Source: Planctomycetales bacterium
GTDB lineage: Bacteria; Planctomycetota; Phycisphaerae; SM23-33
Length of the DNA stretch: 7,534 nucleotides
Assembly (NCBI GenBank): GCA_030642005.1
Contig: DAOWOP010000129.1
Location: forward strand, 1-7,534
Direction: 5' to 3'
The translations under genes and the position numbers were made by a program. Below the pieces are notes generated by a model that was not told the origin of the DNA, did no database searches, and saw only the letters and a program-made list of their open reading frames with translations. This document shows positions 5,949-7,534 of this stretch, piece by piece. Position 1 is the stretch's first letter; each line of letters opens with the position of its first letter.

Positions 5949-6295
5949 GTACCCTGCTCCCCCACCGGCGGCGTATGAGCGGTCATTTGTCGATAGACAT
6001 CCTTCCACAGGCCAACCCCGCCGGCGTCGGCCATTTCCTGGGCGAGGTAAAACCAGAACATGCCTTGAACCTGCTTTGTAATTCCGCTGCTCAGCAGGCC
6101 TGAATCGGGAATCGTACGCTGCATACTCTCCATCAGTTTGTGCAGTAGTACGGACTCAAAGTCCTTGGCTGCCTTTTCGGCGTCCTTGACGGCAACGCCG
6201 TTTTTCAGCCCATCCAGGCCCTGCGCCAACAGCGCGCTGCCGGGCATCGCCAAGGCAGGATCGATCGAGTTTATCGGAAGAGAAAAATCACCCAT
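5945..6295 (-). CDS. flgJ: Rod-binding protein, FlgJ N-terminal-domain type
   Basis: A 116-residue protein consisting of a single rod-binding domain (about 40-103): AAKDFESVLLHKLMESMQRT, then DSGLLSSGITKQVQGMFWFY and AQEMADAGGVGLWKDVYRQM, the usual order of conserved blocks. In enteric FlgJ this domain caps the growing rod and is fused to a C-terminal muramidase. Here the muramidase is absent, as in many other phyla, so a separate enzyme must open the peptidoglycan. It lacks a signal peptide and is likely exported by the flagellar machine. The ATG at 6295 is preceded by AAGGGA with 8-base spacing, which overlaps the flgI stop; an adjacent TTG at 6298 is possible but less likely. Its gap to flgI is 12 bp, and its stop overlaps the flgN start. 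Confidence 0.9.
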   Translation of the reverse strand: MGDFSLPINSIDPALAMPGSALLAQGLDGLKNGVAVKDAEKAAKDFESVLLHKLMESMQRTIPDSGLLSSGITKQVQGMFWFYLAQEMADAGGVGLWKDVYRQMTAHTPPVGEQGT

Positions 6296-6307
6296 CAAAA
6301 TGTTCCC

Positions 6308-7399
6308 TTACATAATCTTCAGTTGCGCCTGCAATGCTCCGGCCTGACGCAGGGCCTCGAAGATGGATATCAGATCTCGCGGCGTAAGTCCCATCGCATT
6401 GAGCGCCCTTGCAAGTTCGGAAACGGACACCTGTCGGGGAACCACATGGAGTGCGCCTCCTTCCTCCCTGGCCGTTATTTCGGTCCGGTGCATCTTTCCC
6501 GTCGTGCCGGTTTTGGAAAACGGCAGCGGCTGGGATACGAAATCCTTCTCCTGGGTAATGATGGTAAGGTTGCCGTGCGAGATAGCCACCGTTGAGATAC
6601 CGACGTTTTCCCCGACGATAATCGTACCGGACCGCTCGTTTATGACCACCAGCGCCGGCATGTCAACCTTGACCTTCAGCGCGCAGATTTTGTCGATAAA
6701 TCCGGTCAGTTCGCCTCTGGTCAGCGTCTTGGGCACTTCGACCTTAATCGTGCCGGCGTCCACGGCGTTTGAACTGTTCCCGAAGATCGAATTGATGGCC
6801 TTGGCGATCTTTTCCGACGTGGTGAAGTCCGGATTGCGCAGGTTCAGTGTAACACAGCCGTTTTCGACGAAATCAGCGATTTCCTCCTTTTCCACAGTCG
6901 CTCCGGCGGGGATAAGCCCGACAGTCGGGTGGTTTTTCGATACGGAACTGGTCTGACCCTCAGCGGCGAACCCACTGACTAATATCGGGCCTTGCGCGAC
7001 GGCATAGACCTGTTTATCCGCACCCATCAACGGCGTCATCAGCAGCGTCCCGCCCTGGAGGCTGGTCGTATCCCCAATGGATGAGACCGTTACGTCCATC
7101 CTGCTGCCCTTCCGAGCAAACGGCAGCAGTTCAGCCGTTACTATCACGCTTGCAATGTTCTTGCTGGAGACGTCTTTTGGTTCCAGCACCAGACCGGACC
7201 TTCGGAGTATGTTCGCCAACGCCCTCTGTGACGCCGTGGAATCATCGCCCGTGCCGTTAAGCCCGACAACCAGGCCGTAACCCAACAGCGGGTTGCTGCG
7301 GACACCCTGGATATCGACGATGTCCTTAATTCGTTCCGCCCGCGTCGGAAGGGCGAATAGAAGCAACATCAAAAGTATTCCCGTAACCAAACGTCGCAT
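6308..7399 (-). CDS. flgI: Flagellar P-ring protein FlgI
   Basis: FlgI forms the ring around the rod at the peptidoglycan layer in Gram-negative bacteria. From the ATG at 7399 the product is 363 residues, the normal family length. Residues 1-21 are a Sec signal peptide (basic MRR, a leucine-rich core, cleavage likely after LPTRA). The mature N-terminus shows ERIKDIVDIQGVRSNPLLGY and GLVVGLNGTGDD, near-invariant in FlgI. The C-terminus, MGLTPRDLISIFEALRQAGA, is also typical. An ATG two codons upstream (7405) is in frame, but the ribosome site GGAAGGA (7407-7413) is 1 base from it and 7 bases from the ATG at 7399, so I prefer 7399. It heads the tight run of flagellar genes in this window. Upstream rod and L-ring genes are probably beyond the right edge, but this cannot be seen. 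Confidence 0.97.
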   Translation of the reverse strand: MRRLVTGILLMLLLFALPTRAERIKDIVDIQGVRSNPLLGYGLVVGLNGTGDDSTASQRALANILRRSGLVLEPKDVSSKNIASVIVTAELLPFARKGSRMDVTVSSIGDTTSLQGGTLLMTPLMGADKQVYAVAQGPILVSGFAAEGQTSSVSKNHPTVGLIPAGATVEKEEIADFVENGCVTLNLRNPDFTTSEKIAKAINSIFGNSSNAVDAGTIKVEVPKTLTRGELTGFIDKICALKVKVDMPALVVINERSGTIIVGENVGISTVAISHGNLTIITQEKDFVSQPLPFSKTGTTGKMHRTEITAREEGGALHVVPRQVSVSELARALNAMGLTPRDLISIFEALRQAGALQAQLKIM

Positions 7400-7406
7400 T
7401 TTCATA

Positions 7407-7413
7407 TCCTTCC
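7407..7413 (-). promoter_or_regulatory. Ribosome binding site deciding the flgI start
   Basis: On the minus strand it reads GGAAGGA. The spacing is 7 bases to the ATG at 7399 and only 1 base to the ATG at 7405, which favours the shorter reading frame. Confidence 0.7.
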
Positions 7414-7432
7414 ATCAGACCCGATCAGGCTC

Positions 7433-7450
7433 TGTCTGAAAAGTCAGACA
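7433..7450 (-). other. Perfect 7-bp hairpin in the flgI leader
   Basis: tgtctga at 7433-7439 pairs with tcagaca at 7444-7450 around a 4-base loop. It ends about 20 bases upstream of the flgI ribosome site on the transcribed strand. The loop and stem have no U-run after them, so this is not a terminator; it could shape the leader or protect a processed 5' end. Confidence 0.4.
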
Positions 7451-7460
7451 TCGCCTCAAA

Positions 7461-7502
7461 GCATTCAGCATTCAGCATTCAGCATTCAGCGGTCAGTGTT
7501 CA
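7461..7502. repeat. 7-bp tandem repeat, unit gcattca
   Basis: Six 7-bp units in register: four exact gcattca (7461-7488), then the variants gcggtca and gtgttca. The unit differs from the cctagtc family at the other end of the window but has the same period. It lies in the gap upstream of flgI. Confidence 0.88.
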
Positions 7503-7533
7503 GTTTTTTCTTTTGCTGATTGCTGACCGCTGA
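7486..7533. repeat. Long inverted repeat built from heptamer variants at the window edge
   Basis: tcagcggtcag at 7486-7496 pairs perfectly with ctgaccgctga at 7523-7533, and cag/ctg plus one more pair continue inwards (7500-7503 with 7516-7519) after a short mismatched stretch. The loop is T-rich on the plus strand (7504-7514). The right arm consists of heptamer-like units in the opposite orientation, so two arrays appear to meet head to head. It could form a hairpin between the upstream gene and flgI. Whether it continues past the window is unknown. Confidence 0.65.
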
Positions 7534-7534
7534 C

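Noticed and set aside
6331..6344. A partial sigma-54-like match near the end of flgI, upstream of flgJ
   Set aside because: The -24 element reads GGCCGG, not GGCAC, it encodes conserved FlgI C-terminal residues, and flgJ is tightly linked to flgI.

Overview
The window is a stretch of a flagellar late-structure gene cluster. All protein genes lie on the minus strand and read from the right edge towards the left: flgI (P-ring), a stand-alone FlgJ-type rod-binding protein, flgN (export chaperone), flgK and flgL (the two hook-filament junction proteins), a 266-residue TPR protein, and a 103-residue helical protein that looks like another small flagellar export chaperone. A P-ring gene implies a Gram-negative-type envelope. 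The moderate-to-high GC content, the FlgJ without a muramidase domain, the enlarged FlgK and FlgL, and gaps filled with 7- and 8-bp tandem repeats would fit a planctomycete-like (Phycisphaerae) or other deep-branching environmental bacterium. That lineage is a guess and nothing here proves it.

Layout from right to left. 7406-7534 is a non-coding gap with a 7-bp tandem repeat, a long hairpin at the window edge and a small perfect hairpin just before the flgI ribosome binding site. 7399-3471 holds flgI-flgJ-flgN-flgK as one tight run (12-bp gap, 4-bp ATGA overlap, 3-bp gap), and flgL follows after 28 bp. 1658-2005 is a 348-bp gap with a good sigma-54 (-24/-12) promoter match facing the TPR gene, and an overlapping extended -10 match on the opposite strand. 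1657-857 is the TPR gene. 652-856 is a gap with an 8-bp tandem repeat that changes unit part way and a 7-bp repeat block. 651-340 is the small chaperone-like gene. 1-339 is non-coding and unusually rich in palindromes.

How the genes work together: FlgI forms the peptidoglycan-level bushing of the rod, and the FlgJ domain supports rod assembly. FlgN escorts FlgK and FlgL to the export gate, where they form the junction on which the filament is built. The sigma-54 match would put the TPR protein and the small chaperone-like protein in a separately timed late unit, a common logic in flagellar hierarchies. No csrA or fliW, which often follow flgL, is present before the window ends.

I see no CRISPR array, tRNA, rRNA or transposase gene, and no clear undescribed defence-type system. 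The most interesting material is the intergenic architecture: a duplicated 28-bp GC-core palindrome, tandem repeats with changing units and a likely RpoN promoter. The two poorly characterised genes downstream of flgL also deserve attention.
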